NCBI GenBank assembly: GCA_017478105.1
Contig: JAFVEF010000016.1
Location: 1 to 32,006 of the forward strand
DNA: 32,006 bases
Reading direction: 5' to 3'
Source of the DNA: Bacilli bacterium
GTDB taxonomy: Bacteria; Bacillota_I; Bacilli_A; RF39; UBA660
The translations under genes were made by a program, and so were the position numbers. A model generated the notes under the pieces. The model did not search any database. It was not told the origin of the DNA and saw only the letters and a program-made list of their open reading frames with translations. Position 1 is the stretch's first letter. Every line of letters begins with the position of its first letter. Of this stretch, positions 1-8,320 are shown piece after piece.

Positions 1-72
1 ATTACCACGTGAACGACCTTCATAAGGTAATCTATGTACACGACGATATTTAGTTCTTGACGGTATTAACAT
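1..72 (-). CDS. rplP: 50S ribosomal protein L16, N-terminal fragment (runs off the window)
   Basis: The first 24 codons are present, starting at the ATG at 72-70. They read MLIPSRTKYRRVHR and continue LPYEGRSRGN, which resembles the basic L16 N-terminus; the open frame leaves the window at position 1. L16 is a large-subunit protein near the tRNA-binding A site. The gene follows rpsC by 2 bp, and its AGGAGGT ribosome site (81-88) lies inside the end of rpsC. This is the usual S10-cluster order (rpsC-rplP), which supports the call despite the short fragment. Confidence 0.9.
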   Translation of the reverse strand, partial: MLIPSRTKYRRVHRLPYEGRSRGN

Positions 73-74
73 AA

Positions 75-758
75 TTAATTACCTCCTTTAGCCTTTGTAT
101 TCTTATTTTCTTTGTTTTCTCTATTCTTTTTGTTAAGAATTTCCCCTTTATAAATCCATACTTTTACACCAATTTTTCCAAATGTAGTGTCAGCTTCTGC
201 TGTTGCATAATCAACATCTGCTCTTAATGTATGTAGAGGGATAGTTCCTTCTGTATATCCTTCACTACGAGCCATATCAGCTCCACCTAAACGTCCAGAT
301 ACACTTGTTTTAATTCCTTTAGCTCCTGCTTTTAATGCATTACGAATTGCACGTTTTTGAGCCATACGGAATGATGCTCTATTTGTTATTTGATTAGCTA
401 TTGAATCTGCTACTAATTGAGCATTTAAATCTGCTTTTTTAATATCAACGATTGAAATTTGAACATTTTCATCTACTAATTTAGCTAATTGTTTCTTTAA
501 TTTTTCAATTTCTTCTCCACCGTGTCCAATCATAACACCTGGTTTTGAAGTATGAATTACAACTTCAGTTTTCTTAGCAGTTCTTTCAATTTCAACTTTT
601 GCGATACCAGCATTCTTTAAGTTTTCTTCTAAATATTCTCTTATTTTAACATCTTTATCTAAATATTTAGCAAAATCTTTTTTATTACTGTACCATTTTG
701 CTTCCCAATCTTTGTTGATACCAAGTCTTAGTCCATTAGGATTTACCTTTTGTCCCAT
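75..758 (-). CDS. rpsC: 30S ribosomal protein S3
   Basis: S3 of the small subunit (227 aa) binds 16S rRNA in the head and lines the mRNA entry channel. It begins [14 protein letters not shown], the canonical S3 start. A KH-type segment follows at about residues 40-110 ([14 protein letters not shown]), then the S3 C-terminal domain (ISGRLGGAEMAR-like, here [12 protein letters not shown]). The tail after about residue 210 is lysine- and asparagine-rich and low in complexity, as is common in AT-rich genomes. It sits between rplV (15 bp upstream) and rplP (2 bp downstream) in the S10 operon. Confidence 0.98.
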   Translation of the reverse strand: MGQKVNPNGLRLGINKDWEAKWYSNKKDFAKYLDKDVKIREYLEENLKNAGIAKVEIERTAKKTEVVIHTSKPGVMIGHGGEEIEKLKKQLAKLVDENVQISIVDIKKADLNAQLVADSIANQITNRASFRMAQKRAIRNALKAGAKGIKTSVSGRLGGADMARSEGYTEGTIPLHTLRADVDYATAEADTTFGKIGVKVWIYKGEILNKKNRENKENKNTKAKGGN

Positions 759-773
759 TCTGTAACCTCCTTA

Positions 774-1109
774 TTAGTTTTTTGTAGCCACTACTATATT
801 TATGTGACTAGTTCTGTGATCTCTATGTCCTATATGAGAACGTGAATCAAAAAAGTGACGTTTCATAACAGGACCGGCATCTACTCTTGCCTCTTTAACA
901 TAAAGTGCATTTTTATCAGCACCATTATTATTAACAGCGTTAGCAATAGCAGAATCTAATACTTTTTTAGTAAGTCTAGCTGACTTATTATTAACATTAG
1001 TTAAAATAGCTAATGCTTCGTTAGCGCTTTTACCACGAATCATATCAGCAACTAATCTTGCTCTGATAGGTGATACTCTTAGCCCTTTAGCAATTGCTTT
1101 TGCTTCCAT
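774..1109 (-). CDS. rplV: 50S ribosomal protein L22
   Basis: L22 (111 aa, normal length) lines the peptide exit tunnel. It begins MEAKAIAKGLRVSPIRARLVADMIRG, keeping the family motif in which the SPxKaRLVaDlIRG helix contacts 23S rRNA. The C-terminus has the tunnel hairpin region with RSHIGHRDHRTSHI. It lies between rpsS and rpsC, as in other S10 clusters. An AGGAGGGTAAA-type ribosome site precedes the ATG. Confidence 0.97.
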   Translation of the reverse strand: MEAKAIAKGLRVSPIRARLVADMIRGKSANEALAILTNVNNKSARLTKKVLDSAIANAVNNNGADKNALYVKEARVDAGPVMKRHFFDSRSHIGHRDHRTSHINIVVATKN

Positions 1110-1133
1110 ATTTTACCCTCCTAGTCATTATTT

Positions 1134-1400
1134 CTAATTATTATCTGAACCATGTCCACCAAATTTACGTGTTAAAGCAAATTCTCCTAATTTGTGTCCA
1201 ACCATGTCCTCAGTAACATAAACTGGAATAAATTCTTTTCCATTATGAACTGCAAAAGTATGTCCTATAAAATCAGGATAAATAGTGGAACGGCGTGACC
1301 AAGTTTTAATGACTTCTTTTTTTCCAGATTTATTTAATTCTTGAACCCTTTTTAATAATCTATCAAATACATAAGGTCCTTTTTTTAAACTTCTTGCCAT
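1134..1400 (-). CDS. rpsS: 30S ribosomal protein S19
   Basis: S19 (88 aa, slightly short of the usual 92) binds the small-subunit head with S13. It begins [16 protein letters not shown]. Conserved blocks are visible: [23 protein letters not shown], then [20 protein letters not shown]. The ribosome site lies in the 17-bp gap after rplB. Order and spacing match the S10 operon. Confidence 0.97.
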   Translation of the reverse strand: MARSLKKGPYVFDRLLKRVQELNKSGKKEVIKTWSRRSTIYPDFIGHTFAVHNGKEFIPVYVTEDMVGHKLGEFALTRKFGGHGSDNN

Positions 1401-1417
1401 TTATTAATCATCCTTTC

Positions 1418-2248
1418 CTATTTACTATTACGACGACGTACTATGAACTTGTCAGATTGCTTTTTCTTACGTGTCTTTAATCCTAATGCTGGTTTACCCC
1501 AAGGTGTAACTGGTGCTTTACGTCCTACAGGAGCACGTCCTTCACCACCACCATGCGGATGGTCATTAGGGTTCATAACAGAACCACGTACTGTAGGTCT
1601 GATACCCATATGACGTTTACGTCCAGCTTTTCCAACTTTAACTAGAGAAGAATCTTCATTTCCAACTTCTCCAACAGTTGCCATACAAGTTCCTAAAACT
1701 TTTCTTTGTTCTCCGCTTGATAAACGGATCATTACGTATTCGTTTTCACGACCAAGAATTTGAGCAGATGATCCAGCACTTCTTGCTAATTCTCCACCTT
1801 TTCCAGGACGTAATTCAATATTATGAATCATTGTACCAACTGGAATATTCATGATTGGTAATGCGTTACCAACTTTTATATCAACTTTTTCTCCAGCTTC
1901 AATTGTTGCTCCTACTTGTAATCCTTTTGGAGCGATTATATATCTTTTTTCACCATCTAGATATTTAATTAATGCTATATTAGCAGTTCTATTTGGATCA
2001 TATTCAATACTTGCTACTGATCCAGGAACGTCTTTCTTATTTCTTTTAAAATCAATAATACGATATTTTCTTTTTTCTCCGCCACCTTGATGACGAACAG
2101 TTATCTTACCTTGATTATTACGGCCACCTTTTTTCTTCATGGTAACTGTTAATGATTTTTCTGGAGTGCTAGTAGTTATTTCTTCATTTACTAATGCACT
2201 CATTTTTCTACGTCCTGGTGTAGTAGGTTTGTAATTTATAATTGCCAT
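1418..2248 (-). CDS. rplB: 50S ribosomal protein L2
   Basis: L2 (276 aa, normal length) is a core 23S rRNA-binding protein needed for subunit association and the peptidyltransferase centre. It begins [17 protein letters not shown]. The OB-fold and SH3-like parts contain [17 protein letters not shown] and [18 protein letters not shown]. The C-terminal signature near the catalytic centre is [18 protein letters not shown]. It is 16 bp downstream of rplW in the operon. Confidence 0.98.
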   Translation of the reverse strand: MAIINYKPTTPGRRKMSALVNEEITTSTPEKSLTVTMKKKGGRNNQGKITVRHQGGGEKRKYRIIDFKRNKKDVPGSVASIEYDPNRTANIALIKYLDGEKRYIIAPKGLQVGATIEAGEKVDIKVGNALPIMNIPVGTMIHNIELRPGKGGELARSAGSSAQILGRENEYVMIRLSSGEQRKVLGTCMATVGEVGNEDSSLVKVGKAGRKRHMGIRPTVRGSVMNPNDHPHGGGEGRAPVGRKAPVTPWGKPALGLKTRKKKQSDKFIVRRRNSK

Positions 2249-2264
2249 AATTTATTTCCTCCTT

Positions 2265-2549
2265 CTACCCAAGATCAATTGTTTGACCTTCTTCTAAGGT
2301 AACAATTGCTTTCTTTGAACGATTAGTTAATCCAGTATAACGACCAACTCTTCTTTTCTTAGGTTTAACATTTAATGTTCTTATTGATTTAACTTTTACA
2401 TTGAATAATTTTTCAATAGCAGCTTTAATTTCTAGTTTATTAGCTTTTGAATCTACTTTGAAAGTATATTTTCCATTAGCTATTTCACTTTGTGATTTTT
2501 CAGTTACTACTGGTGCTTTGATTACTTCTAAATATTTTGTATCTCTCAT
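2265..2549 (-). CDS. rplW: 50S ribosomal protein L23
   Basis: L23 (94 aa) sits at the exit tunnel and docks trigger factor and SRP. Family features include [15 protein letters not shown] near the start and a basic loop around [18 protein letters not shown]. Its ATG overlaps the rplD stop codon by one base (TAATG at 2547-2551), so the two are probably translationally coupled. No internal ribosome site is needed in such an arrangement. Confidence 0.96.
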   Translation of the reverse strand: MRDTKYLEVIKAPVVTEKSQSEIANGKYTFKVDSKANKLEIKAAIEKLFNVKVKSIRTLNVKPKKRRVGRYTGLTNRSKKAIVTLEEGQTIDLG

Positions 2550-3175
2550 TATACAAGCACCTCCTCAATATATTTAACAGCATCTTCTGTTACTACCATA
2601 ACATCAGTACTTACAATATCTAAAACATTTAATTCATCAGCTAATATAAGTACAACGTTTTGTAAATTTCTTGATGCTAATAATAAATTGTCATCAAATT
2701 CTTTTACAACTAATAATACTTTCTTATCAGCTAATTTTAATGTATTAAGTACTTCTTTCATTTCTTTAGTCTTAGGAGTTTTAACTACTAAGTTTTCTAA
2801 AACAACTAATTCTTTACTAGTTACCTTTTCACTTAAGGCTGACTTAAGAGCAAGTTGTCTTTCTTTTCTATTTTGTTTTTTACTATAATCTCTTGGTACT
2901 GGAGTTCCATATTTTCCTCCACCTACCCATTGAACAGCTCTAATAGATCCTTGACGTGCACGTCCAGTTCCTTTTTGTCTCCATGGTTTTCTTCCTCCAC
3001 CAGAAACTTCTGAACGATTTTTAGTTTTATGTGTTCCTTGTCTTAATGATGCCATAGTTAATATGATTGCATCATGTAAAACAGCTTTGTTTGGTTTAAC
3101 TCCAAATATTTCTTCTTTTAAATTAATGTCCTTTACCTTTTCACCTTTTAGATTTAAAAGTTCTACTTTTTTCAT
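2549..3175 (-). CDS. rplD: 50S ribosomal protein L4
   Basis: L4 (208 aa) is a primary 23S rRNA binder. Its extended loop reaches the exit tunnel (here about residues 45-100: [20 protein letters not shown], then a [15 protein letters not shown]-type block). In E. coli L4 represses its own S10 operon; the sequence does not show whether that happens here. It follows rplC after a 64-bp gap, the largest in the operon, and its stop overlaps the rplW start. Confidence 0.97.
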   Translation of the reverse strand: MKKVELLNLKGEKVKDINLKEEIFGVKPNKAVLHDAIILTMASLRQGTHKTKNRSEVSGGGRKPWRQKGTGRARQGSIRAVQWVGGGKYGTPVPRDYSKKQNRKERQLALKSALSEKVTSKELVVLENLVVKTPKTKEMKEVLNTLKLADKKVLLVVKEFDDNLLLASRNLQNVVLILADELNVLDIVSTDVMVVTEDAVKYIEEVLV

Positions 3176-3190
3176 CTACGATTCCTCCTT

Positions 3191-3239
3191 TCATCACTAT
3201 ATATAATTTTTATAATTTTAATTATTTTGTTTGTGATGA
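3191..3239 (-). other. Hairpin-forming spacer between rplC and rplD
   Basis: A 7-bp inverted repeat, TCATCAC (3191-3197) with GTGATGA (3233-3239), flanks a 35-nt A/T-only-like loop just upstream of the rplD ribosome site. It could be an mRNA-processing or stability element. There is no U-run, so it is not a terminator. It is weak evidence beyond the pairing itself. Confidence 0.3.
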
Positions 3240-3968
3240 TTATTCTTCTGTAGTTGTTTCTTCAACTGGTACTTCTTCTGTAACTGGTTCTTCTACTACT
3301 TCAGTTTTATAAGATATTAAATCAGAAGCTTTGTTTTTACCATTTGGATTCTTAACTGCAGTACGAATCATAACTAATGATTTCTTTGGACCAGGAACAT
3401 TACCTTTAACTAAAATTACACTGTTTTCTGTATCTATTGATACTATCTCTAAATTTTGAACTGTTCTTTGTACATTACCTGTTTGACCAGGCATCTTTTT
3501 ACCTTTAAGTACGTGCATTGGTCTTAATGTACCTAAAGATCCAACACCTCTATGGTATTGAGAACCGTGTCCCATAGGACCGATTTTTTGATTGTGTCTT
3601 TTAATAACACCTTGGAAACCTTTTCCTTTTGAGGTTCCTGTAACATCAACAATTTCCCCTGCTTCGAAAATGTCTACACCAATTACTTGACCTAAAGTGT
3701 AATCATTAACATTAACTCCTCTAATTTCTCTTAAGAAGCGCTTAGGTGTTGTGTTTGCTTTTTTTGTATGACCCATCTCTGGTTTAGTGCTTAACTTTTC
3801 TCTTATTGTATCTGTAGCAAGTTGAATAGCATCATAACCATCTTTTTCAACTGTTTTTATTTGAGTAACCACATTTGGTTCAACTTCAACAACAGTTACC
3901 GGAATTAGTTTTCCATCATTAGTAAAAACTTGAGTCATTCCGATTTTTTTACCTAAGATTCCTTTCAT
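3240..3968 (-). CDS. rplC: 50S ribosomal protein L3 with acidic C-terminal tail
   Basis: L3 (242 aa; most bacterial L3 proteins are about 205-215 aa) is an early assembly protein close to the peptidyltransferase centre. It begins [15 protein letters not shown]. The central finger is typical: [15 protein letters not shown], then [14 protein letters not shown]. The extra length is a tail after about residue 220, rich in Glu, Val and Thr (ends [10 protein letters not shown]). An acidic tail is unusual on an rRNA-binding protein. Start and ribosome site are clear; rpsJ lies 14 bp upstream. Confidence 0.97.
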   Translation of the reverse strand: MKGILGKKIGMTQVFTNDGKLIPVTVVEVEPNVVTQIKTVEKDGYDAIQLATDTIREKLSTKPEMGHTKKANTTPKRFLREIRGVNVNDYTLGQVIGVDIFEAGEIVDVTGTSKGKGFQGVIKRHNQKIGPMGHGSQYHRGVGSLGTLRPMHVLKGKKMPGQTGNVQRTVQNLEIVSIDTENSVILVKGNVPGPKKSLVMIRTAVKNPNGKNKASDLISYKTEVVEEPVTEEVPVEETTTEE

Positions 3969-3982
3969 TTAAATATCCTCCA

Positions 3983-4294
3983 TTATTTTGTTTTTATTTC
4001 GATATCTACACCGCTTGGTAAATCTAGATGCGATATAGCATCAATTGTTTCCTTGCTTGGATTTTTGATATCAATTAGTCTTTTGTGTGTACGCATTTCG
4101 AATTGCTCACGAGAATCCTTATACTTATGTACAGCTCTTAAAATTGTAAACTTTTCAATTTCTGTTGGTAGTGGTACTGGACCAGAAACATTTCCACCAG
4201 ATCTTTTAACAGTTTCAACGATTTTCTTAGCTGCATTATCTAAAATTCTATGATCATAAGCCTTAATTCTTATACGAATTTTTTCTGTTGACAT
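3983..4294 (-). CDS. rpsJ: 30S ribosomal protein S10 (first gene of the operon)
   Basis: S10 (103 aa, normal length) binds S3 and 16S rRNA in the head and also pairs with NusB in antitermination complexes. It begins [19 protein letters not shown]. Family blocks are [30 protein letters not shown] and a C-terminal [11 protein letters not shown]. It is the first gene of the cluster, preceded by a GGGAGG ribosome site, a leader of about 118 nt and a consensus promoter. Confidence 0.98.
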   Translation of the reverse strand: MSTEKIRIRIKAYDHRILDNAAKKIVETVKRSGGNVSGPVPLPTEIEKFTILRAVHKYKDSREQFEMRTHKRLIDIKNPSKETIDAISHLDLPSGVDIEIKTK

Positions 4295-4412
4295 TTTAAA
4301 TCCTCCCTTCGCCTATATCTAGTATAGACTTGCTCCGAACGAATAACCCGATAACCAATTAGCAACTCTTCCTGGTGTATCGACAACCTCGCACATCTAA
4401 GCAGTCACACGT
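4295..4412 (-). promoter_or_regulatory. Structured 5' leader of the S10 operon (candidate cis-regulatory RNA)
   Basis: About 118 nt separate the predicted transcription start from rpsJ. The stretch is about 44 % GC, far above its surroundings. Pairings seen by eye: GATA(C)ACC (4381-4374) with GGTTATC (4356-4350); TTGCT (4365-4361), inside that loop, with AGCAA (4334-4330), making an H-type pseudoknot; and CTATA (4327-4323) with TATAG (4317-4313), a hairpin just before the GGGAGG ribosome site. I cannot assign it to a known leader family without a covariance search. Regulation by a ribosomal protein is inference. Confidence 0.5.
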
Positions 4413-4417
4413 TTATA

Positions 4418-4446
4418 ATTATATCAACGTTTTTCTTTATTTGCAA
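4418..4446 (-). promoter_or_regulatory. Sigma-A promoter of the S10 operon
   Basis: On the minus strand the -35 is TTGCAA (4446-4441), followed by a 17-nt spacer and the -10 TATAAT (4423-4418). The start is expected near 4410-4413. It lies right after the dinB terminator, so the ribosomal operon has its own strong promoter. Confidence 0.85.
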
Positions 4447-4471
4447 GCATTTTTTTGCTTTTATTTCACGA

Positions 4472-4506
4472 AAAATAAAAAAAATAGAGATTAAACTTCT
4501 ATTTTT
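4472..4506 (-). terminator. Terminator of dinB
   Basis: A 9-bp stem, AAAAATAGA (4506-4498) with TCTATTTTT (4488-4480), has a 9-nt loop and runs into T-rich sequence. It overlaps the dinB stop codon. The stem is A/T only, so it may be leaky, but its position between two transcription units supports it. Confidence 0.65.
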
Positions 4507-5707
4507 GTTCTTTTTTCTCGGAAATATTATTAAAAGAGGCTGGATTTATTAGTGATTTTCCAAATTTGTTATTTATTTTATCCATAGTTTTTTGAAGAAT
4601 ATCTTCACCTTCTTCTTTATTTTCCTCAAACAATGATATTTGTTCTTGTTTTTCTTGCGTTAGATTAGATAGTCTTACTCCTATTAGTCTTATCTCATCT
4701 TCTTTATAGTTTTCTTCTAAGACTTTATATGTTTTATTTAATATCTCTTTAGTATTATCTGTTGGTTTATCAAATGTTTCTTGCGCACTATAGCTTATAA
4801 AATCTTTATTTTTGAATATTACTCCTACGGTTTTTGCATATAGTTTTTTATCTCTTAATTCACGAGTTATCTCTTCTACTTGATTTAGTATTATCCTTTT
4901 TAAACTGTCTATATCTTTATAGTTATGGGGAAGAGTCGTAGTTGTACTTATACTTTTATTTTTACTTTTTCTTTTTTCAACTTTAGAATTGTCTATTCCA
5001 TTAGCTGCTTCTTTTAGGTATTTTCCATATGATTTAAAGTATTTTTCTAATATTTTTATATTAGTATTTGCTAAATCTCCTATTGTTTTTATATTTAACT
5101 TATTTAATTGCTCAGCGGTCTTTTTTCCACACATATATAAATCATTTACAGGTAGGGGCCACATTTTTTCTTTTATTTCATAATTAAATAATGTATGAAC
5201 TCTGTCTGGCTTTTCGAAATCAGATGCCATTTTGGCACACAACTTATTATTAGCAATACCTATATTTACTGTATAACCAAATTTAGTTTTAATCTCATCC
5301 TTAATTTTATAGGCAAGTTCTATTAAATCATCATATATATACTTCATTCCAGTCATATCTAGGAAACATTCATCTACAGATAGTTGTTCTTGATCAGGAG
5401 AGTAATTCTTAAGATATGTCATTAGTTCATTTGATTTTTCTTGATACCAAGAATAATTTGAAGGATAAATTTCTAATATAGGACATTTTTTTCTAGCTTG
5501 ATATATTGGTTCTGCAGTAACTATTCCATATTTTTTAGCAACTGGTGATTTGGCTAGAACTATTCCTCTTCTTGAATGTTCATCTCCACCTATTATAGAT
5601 GGTACTTTTCTAATATCTTTATTAAACCCATTTTTTAATAAATACACTGCAGTCCAAGAAAGAAATGCATTATTAACATCAATATGAAATATAATTCTTT
5701 CTTTCAT
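4499..5707 (-). CDS. dinB: Y-family DNA polymerase (DNA polymerase IV-like)
   Basis: Error-prone translesion polymerase, 402 aa. The catalytic acidic residues are visible: D10 in FHIDVNNAF, and D112-E113 in SVDECFLD. The little-finger region follows a helix-hairpin-helix-like stretch (CGKKTAEQLNKLNIKTIGDLA). A QISLF motif at residues 356-360 matches the sliding-clamp-binding pentapeptide, which supports a functional polymerase. The N-terminal HIDVNNAFLSW form is common in Bacillota homologues rather than the E. coli HIDMDCFFA form. It has its own promoter with a LexA-like box and its own terminator. DinB is more likely than UmuC, but subfamily assignment would need a tree. Confidence 0.9.
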   Translation of the reverse strand: MKERIIFHIDVNNAFLSWTAVYLLKNGFNKDIRKVPSIIGGDEHSRRGIVLAKSPVAKKYGIVTAEPIYQARKKCPILEIYPSNYSWYQEKSNELMTYLKNYSPDQEQLSVDECFLDMTGMKYIYDDLIELAYKIKDEIKTKFGYTVNIGIANNKLCAKMASDFEKPDRVHTLFNYEIKEKMWPLPVNDLYMCGKKTAEQLNKLNIKTIGDLANTNIKILEKYFKSYGKYLKEAANGIDNSKVEKRKSKNKSISTTTTLPHNYKDIDSLKRIILNQVEEITRELRDKKLYAKTVGVIFKNKDFISYSAQETFDKPTDNTKEILNKTYKVLEENYKEDEIRLIGVRLSNLTQEKQEQISLFEENKEEGEDILQKTMDKINNKFGKSLINPASFNNISEKKEQK

Positions 5708-5724
5708 AATACCACCTCTTTTTT

Positions 5725-5753
5725 ATTATAGAACATTTTTTCGCATTTTTCAA
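5725..5753 (-). promoter_or_regulatory. dinB promoter with LexA/DinR-like SOS box
   Basis: Minus-strand -35 TTGAAA (5753-5748), 17-nt spacer, -10 TATAAT (5730-5725). The spacer holds CGAAAAAATGTTCT (5743-5730), which matches the Gram-positive LexA consensus CGAACRNRYGTTYC at 12 of 14 positions. A bound repressor there would block polymerase. The leader would be only about 11 nt, with the AGGTGG ribosome site almost at its 5' end. Confidence 0.7.
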
Positions 5754-5835
5754 AGTGTCTTTTTTGTACATTGTCGGTTTACATATCTTTTTTGCTTTTT
5801 AATTCATAATAAAATTAAAGTTTTTGGAGGCTTTT

Positions 5836-6093
5836 ATGGATATAAATAAGTATGAAATAAATATATATGAACAAATAGCAAAAAATATTAAAAAATATAG
5901 AAAGGCTGCTGGTATGACTCAAGCAGTTCTTGCTGAAAAAGTTGGCGTTTCTCATGAATTTATTCGTAGAAATGAATCAGCTAAAGGAAAGAAATCATTT
6001 TCTGTTGATACAGTTTGGAAAATAGCAGTTGTTTTAAATATTGATCCTGGTAAATTATTTGAAATAGACATGGATGAGTTAGTAAACAGATAA
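5836..6093 (+). CDS. Small XRE-family helix-turn-helix regulator
   Basis: An 85-aa DNA-binding protein consisting of little more than one Cro/C1-type HTH domain (about residues 10-75). IAKNIKKYRKAAGMTQAVLA is helices 1-2, VGVSHEFIRRNES the recognition region, and TVWKIAVVLNIDPGKLFEID the end of the fold. I chose the ATG at 5836 because GGAGG (5826-5830) sits 5 nt before it; an in-frame TTG at 5824 would put the ribosome site inside the gene. It is divergent from dinB and convergent with the AAA ATPase. Its target is unknown; autoregulation or control of dinB or the ATPase are possibilities without direct evidence. Confidence 0.88.
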   Translation: MDINKYEINIYEQIAKNIKKYRKAAGMTQAVLAEKVGVSHEFIRRNESAKGKKSFSVDTVWKIAVVLNIDPGKLFEIDMDELVNR

Positions 6094-6122
6094 AAAGAAT
6101 AAACAGTTAAGTTTATTCTTTT
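6093..6122. terminator. Bidirectional terminator between the XRE gene and the AAA ATPase
   Basis: A perfect 12-bp inverted repeat, AAAAGAATAAAC (6093-6104) and GTTTATTCTTTT (6111-6122), has a 6-nt loop. T-runs follow in both directions. It overlaps both stop codons, so it serves both convergent genes. Confidence 0.85.
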
Positions 6123-7398
6123 ATATTTTATTATCATTTAAGCAAAACATAGCATATATTGGAATATATCTAATTTCTTTTTTGGTAGAGAAATTATTTT
6201 CTGTTATTCTATAGGCTTGTTCTATTGTAAACTTTTTCATTAAGACAGATAGTGATTTAGCTTTTGAATTTGATTTGATAGTTAATTCGATAGGTATAAT
6301 CTTACCCATTCTATTTTGAACAACAAAGTTTACTTCGGCTTTTCCTTCTGACTGATAATAGTATAATGAGTAATCACTATCTACTAATGTTTTTGCGATA
6401 TGGTTTTCATATAATATTTCTTTAATTGATTCATCAGTTAAGAATTTTCTCTTATTTAAATGAAGCATAGTATATAATAAGCCATCATCTGTAATATATA
6501 ATTTGAAGCTATCTTTTTCTTTGCAACTACTTAGAGGTGACTTTATAGTTTTTACTTTATAACTTCTATTTGCTAATTGATTATTTACTAGATGTTCAAT
6601 AGATGTTTGATATTCTTTTTTCCTTTTTCCATGACCAATTAGTCCATATTGAAATTTTTTGTTTTCTTTTTTTAGTTGATTTGGTATAGAATCTAGTACT
6701 TCTAAACCTCTTGGGATATCAATTAAATTTTTATTTGAATATATTTCTTTTTTATAGACATCGATTATTTTTTGTTTAATAGCATCTAATTCTTCACTAG
6801 ATTTTGCTTCTATACTTGCTAGTATTACTTCTGGTAATCCACCGGTTTCAATAAATTCTTGAAAGTAATCTAGAGCTACTTTATGAAAAGGATTTGTTTT
6901 TCTTTTAGTAAATGATTCTTTTATAAGTTCAGCTAAACTTTTTTCTTTTCTTAACCATAAATATTCTTCAAAGTCTAGTCCAGTCATCCCTTTAAATTGA
7001 AGTTCTTCTCCTTTAAACTCAGATAGTTTTTCTTTTTTAGAAGTAATACCAATAATATGATATTTACTATGTTCACTTCCAAATAATTTTAATCCCTTAA
7101 CTATTTCTAAATCATTTAAATTATCTATAATAATTAAGGTATCTTCTTTTAAGATGGTTTCTCCTGCTAGTAGTGATAACTTTAAAATTATTTTTTCGGT
7201 TGATTTTTCTTTTTTAAATATTTCTAGTAATTCGATATTATTATCACTATTGAAGTATACAGTATTCTTATATTCTTTTTTACCAAAGGCTAGAGTAGAA
7301 AAAGTCTTTCCAACTTGCTTTGGTCCATATAAAATTAAGGGTTTTCTTATTATATCTTTTTGCCACTTATAAAAAAACTTTTCTATCTTACGTTCCAT
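6121..7398 (-). CDS. AAA_14/DUF4143-type ATPase
   Basis: A 425-aa protein of the family with an N-terminal P-loop ATPase and a C-terminal DUF4143 domain (restriction-endonuclease-like fold). Walker A is GPKQVGKT at residues 25-32. The Walker B region reads TLIIIDNLND instead of the family's usual hydrophobic-DEIQ. The DUF4143 part near residues 350-390 reads AEVNFVVQ and IPIELTIKS, where nuclease-like members have E(V/I)DF and E-x-K; the key Asp and Lys are therefore replaced. The N-terminal half may be active while the nuclease-like core looks degenerate. It has a consensus promoter and is expressed alone. Cellular role is not known for this family in general. Confidence 0.85.
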   Translation of the reverse strand: MERKIEKFFYKWQKDIIRKPLILYGPKQVGKTFSTLAFGKKEYKNTVYFNSDNNIELLEIFKKEKSTEKIILKLSLLAGETILKEDTLIIIDNLNDLEIVKGLKLFGSEHSKYHIIGITSKKEKLSEFKGEELQFKGMTGLDFEEYLWLRKEKSLAELIKESFTKRKTNPFHKVALDYFQEFIETGGLPEVILASIEAKSSEELDAIKQKIIDVYKKEIYSNKNLIDIPRGLEVLDSIPNQLKKENKKFQYGLIGHGKRKKEYQTSIEHLVNNQLANRSYKVKTIKSPLSSCKEKDSFKLYITDDGLLYTMLHLNKRKFLTDESIKEILYENHIAKTLVDSDYSLYYYQSEGKAEVNFVVQNRMGKIIPIELTIKSNSKAKSLSVLMKKFTIEQAYRITENNFSTKKEIRYIPIYAMFCLNDNKI

Positions 7399-7431
7399 TT
7401 TCTGTAACCTCCCGACATATTTTATAAAATA

Positions 7432-7460
7432 AGTATACTTTTAATTTATTTTTTTGTCAA
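7432..7460 (-). promoter_or_regulatory. Promoter of the AAA_14 ATPase gene
   Basis: Minus-strand -35 TTGACA (7460-7455, perfect consensus), 17-nt spacer, -10 TATACT (7437-7432). A GGGAGGT ribosome site (7413-7407) follows before the ATG at 7398. Confidence 0.85.
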
Positions 7461-7462
7461 AT

Positions 7463-7501
7463 AAAAAAAGCCTTTATATCGGCCTAGTTTGTTAATAAAG
7501 G
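7463..7501 (-). terminator. Terminator of spo0A
   Basis: CCTTTAT (7501-7495) pairs with ATAAAGG (7477-7471) around a 17-nt loop, followed by C and seven T. It overlaps the last codons and stop of spo0A. Confidence 0.7.
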
Positions 7502-8257
7502 TTTGTTAAATTCCAACCTTAGTTTATCAGCAATAGTTACTATAAACTCTGAATTAGTTGGTTTTGCTTTATCTATATCAACGCTGTGTCCAAAGATTTC
7601 TTCCATTAAATCCCAGTTTCCTCTATTCCAACTTACTTCAATAGCATGTCTTATTGCTCTTTCTACTCTTGAAGTAGTAGAATCAAACTTTTGGGCAATT
7701 TCTGGATACAATTCTTTAGTAATACCTCCAACCATTTCGGGTCTTTGATATACAAGTGTTATTCCTTCTCTAATATATTGATATCCTTTAATATGTGATG
7801 GTACTCCTAATTCGTGAAGTGTTTTTGTAATTGATATTTGTAGATTGTTATGAAATAGATCTATTGAGTTACCTTTATCTAATTCTCTTGTTACATATTT
7901 TATTTTACTTTCTAAATCAGGAAAGTCAAATGGTTTAAGTAGAAAATAACTTGCTCCTAGAGAAGCTACTCTTCTTACTATTTCCGGTGTACTGTATGAA
8001 GTAATTACTATTACTTTTTTATATATTTTATGACTATTCATATATTCTAATACTGCTAGTCCATCTTTATTTGGCATAACTAAATCTAATAATATTAAGT
8101 CAAATTCATCTTGTTTTTTATCAATTATGTTTATTCCTTCACTACCATCTTTTGCTGTTTGGGATACTTCAATATTTGCTGTTGTTTTGAAATACTCTTT
8201 CATAGTTTCAACTAAACTTGCATTATCATCTATTACTAATAATCTTGTTTTTTCCAT
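7484..8257 (-). CDS. spo0A: Spo0A-type response regulator, master regulator of sporulation entry
   Basis: A 257-aa two-domain protein. The receiver (about 1-125) has the acidic pair D10-D11, phospho-acceptor D58 (LILLDLVMP), T86 and K108 (LLKPFD). The C-terminal Spo0A DNA-binding domain (about 145-257) carries the family signature [19 protein letters not shown] and later [20 protein letters not shown]. All phosphorylation residues are intact. In spore formers it is activated by histidine kinases and binds 0A boxes (TGTCGAA). It has its own promoter, and a perfect 0A-box heptamer lies upstream, so autoregulation is plausible. Presence of Spo0A does not by itself prove sporulation. Confidence 0.96.
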   Translation of the reverse strand: MEKTRLLVIDDNASLVETMKEYFKTTANIEVSQTAKDGSEGINIIDKKQDEFDLILLDLVMPNKDGLAVLEYMNSHKIYKKVIVITSYSTPEIVRRVASLGASYFLLKPFDFPDLESKIKYVTRELDKGNSIDLFHNNLQISITKTLHELGVPSHIKGYQYIREGITLVYQRPEMVGGITKELYPEIAQKFDSTTSRVERAIRHAIEVSWNRGNWDLMEEIFGHSVDIDKAKPTNSEFIVTIADKLRLEFNKPLLTN

Positions 8258-8290
8258 CTTTTTCTCCTCTCAATCTTACCACGCATTTTA

Positions 8291-8319
8291 ATTATATAAT
8301 ATGTAGATTAAAATTTAAA
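8291..8319 (-). promoter_or_regulatory. spo0A promoter
   Basis: Minus-strand -35 TTTAAA (8319-8314), 17-nt spacer, -10 TATAAT (8296-8291). The start is expected near 8284, giving a short leader with a GAGGAG ribosome site. I see no convincing SigH-type element. Confidence 0.7.
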
Positions 8320-8320
8320 G

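Noticed and set aside
4441-4462. Short hairpin AAGCA/TGCTT upstream of the S10 -35 as an extra terminator
   Set aside because: Only 5 bp with an A/T loop and no U-run; it overlaps the -35 and is probably incidental.
5824-5835. TTG start of the small XRE gene
   Set aside because: The GGAGG at 5826-5830 is the ribosome site for the ATG at 5836 and cannot serve a start that includes it.
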